DNA from: Thermoleophilia bacterium
GTDB lineage: Bacteria > Actinomycetota > Thermoleophilia > Gaiellales > Gaiellaceae
DNA: 5,965 nt
Reading direction: 5' to 3'
NCBI GenBank assembly: GCA_025927435.1
Contig: JAICLM010000134.1
Coordinates: 1 to 5,965, forward strand
Shown here: piece after piece, positions 5,075 through 5,965 of the stretch
Position numbering within the stretch: the first letter of the stretch is position 1
Layout: each line of letters starts with the position of its first letter
Program-made: the position numbers and the translations under genes
Notes under the pieces: generated by a model
The model's input: the letters and a program-made list of their open reading frames with translations, nothing else
Databases searched by the model: none
Told to the model about the DNA's origin: nothing

Positions 5075-5965
5075 GCACCTCCCGCGCGATCCCGACGCTG
5101 ACGCACCTCGACGAGCTCGAGTCCGAGGCCGTCCACATCTTCCGCGAGGTCGCGGCCGAGCTGGAGCGTCCCGTGCTGCTCTTCTCCGGCGGCAAGGACT
5201 CGATCGTCCTGCTCCGGCTCGCCGAGAAGGCGTTCCGGCCGGGCAAGTTCCCGTTCCCGATCATGCATGTCGACACCGGGCACAACTTCCCGGAGGCAAT
5301 CGAGTTCCGCGACCGGCGGGTCGAGGAGCTCGGCGAGCGTCTCGTCGTCGCGTCGGTGCAGGAGTCGATCGACAAGGGCCGCGTGGTGGAGGAGACTGGC
5401 CCACGCGCGTCCCGCAACCGGCTTCAGACGACGACGCTGCTCGACGCGATCGAGGAGCACCAGTTCGACGCCGCGATCGGCGGCGCCCGGCGCGACGAGG
5501 AGCGCAGCCGTGCGAAGGAGCGGATCTTCTCCTTCCGCGACGATTTCGGCCAGTGGAACCCGCGCGCGCAGCGGCCCGAGCTGTGGAGCCTCTACAACGC
5601 GCGGGTGCGCAAGGGCGAGCACGTCCGCGTCTTCCCGATCTCGAACTGGACCGAGCTCGACGTCTGGCAGTACGTCGCGCGGGAGCAGCTCGAGCTGCCG
5701 CCGATCTACTTCGCCCACGAGCGCGAGGTGTTCCGCCGTGACGGCATGCTCTACGCCGCCTCGGAGCACATCGAGCGCATGGAGGGCGAGGACACCTTCG
5801 TCACCTCGGTCCGCTTCCGCACCGTCGGCGACATGACGTGCACGGGAGGGGTCGAGTCGACCGCGGCGACCATCGACGCGGTCGTCGAGGAGATCGCCGC
5901 GACGCGCGTAACCGAGCGCGGCGAGACGCGGGCCGACGACCGCTTCAGCGAGGCAGCGATGGAAG
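5071..5965 (+). CDS. cysD: Sulfate adenylyltransferase subunit 2, nearly complete
   Basis: CysD is the catalytic small subunit of the CysDN ATP sulfurylase, which forms APS from sulfate and ATP with the help of the GTPase CysN. The visible 298 residues show the PP-loop FSGGKDS (38-44), followed by MHVDTGHNFPEAIEFRD, GGARRDEERSRAKERIFSFR, QRPELW, RVFPISNWTELDVWQYV and the C-terminal TERGETRADDRFSEAAME segment. The E. coli protein has 302 residues, and actinobacterial relatives end a few residues after this segment, so only about seven residues and the stop lie beyond the right edge. The TGHNFPE form and the GDMTCTGGVES stretch resemble actinobacterial rather than enterobacterial CysD. The start is GTG at 5071, supported by GGAG upstream and the 4-nt overlap with cysC. 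A cysN gene, possibly with sulfite reductase or transporter genes, is expected next but is not seen. Confidence 0.95.
   Translation, partial: MSTSRAIPTLTHLDELESEAVHIFREVAAELERPVLLFSGGKDSIVLLRLAEKAFRPGKFPFPIMHVDTGHNFPEAIEFRDRRVEELGERLVVASVQESIDKGRVVEETGPRASRNRLQTTTLLDAIEEHQFDAAIGGARRDEERSRAKERIFSFRDDFGQWNPRAQRPELWSLYNARVRKGEHVRVFPISNWTELDVWQYVAREQLELPPIYFAHEREVFRRDGMLYAASEHIERMEGEDTFVTSVRFRTVGDMTCTGGVESTAATIDAVVEEIAATRVTERGETRADDRFSEAAME

Overview
The window is very GC-rich, with third codon positions almost always G or C and many GTG starts. The genes are tightly packed and look actinobacterial. The CysD resembles actinobacterial CysD proteins in its central and C-terminal motifs. A deep-branching soil lineage such as Thermoleophilia is a guess; nothing here fixes the taxon.

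Layout. Positions 1-1175, minus strand, hold the end of a glycan-assembly operon: a small phosphoglycosyl transferase (465-1175) followed by the N-terminal third or less of a glutamine-dependent asparagine synthase-type amidotransferase (455 down to the window edge). A 35-bp divergent gap (1176-1210) separates this from a plus-strand block that fills the rest. That block is a LysR-type regulator (1211-2104), a compact iron-alcohol-dehydrogenase/maleylacetate-reductase-like enzyme (2101-3072), a phosphosulfolactate synthase ComA homologue (3119-3910), PAPS reductase CysH (3885-4523), APS kinase CysC (4520-5074) and sulfate adenylyltransferase small subunit CysD (5071 to the edge, lacking only its last few residues). 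Successive genes overlap by 4, 26, 4 and 4 nt, apart from one 46-bp gap before comA. That gap carries a 7+7 inverted repeat and a possible promoter.

How the genes fit together. CysD (with a CysN expected downstream) makes APS from sulfate. CysC phosphorylates APS to PAPS, and CysH reduces PAPS to sulfite. Known ComA enzymes add sulfite to phosphoenolpyruvate to give phosphosulfolactate, the first committed step of one coenzyme M route and of sulfolactate formation in Bacillus spores. Here comA is the first gene of the sulfate-activation operon and overlaps cysH, so the enzyme that makes sulfite and an enzyme that can capture it are on one message. The dehydrogenase-like gene and the LysR regulator just upstream may belong to the same sulfonate branch. 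No sulfite reductase, ComB or ComC is present in the window. This arrangement is the most interesting part of the window: a possible sulfate-to-organosulfonate route whose end product cannot be read from the sequence.

No RNA genes, mobile elements, CRISPR arrays or convincing terminators were seen. Apart from the two short gaps described, the window is coding throughout.
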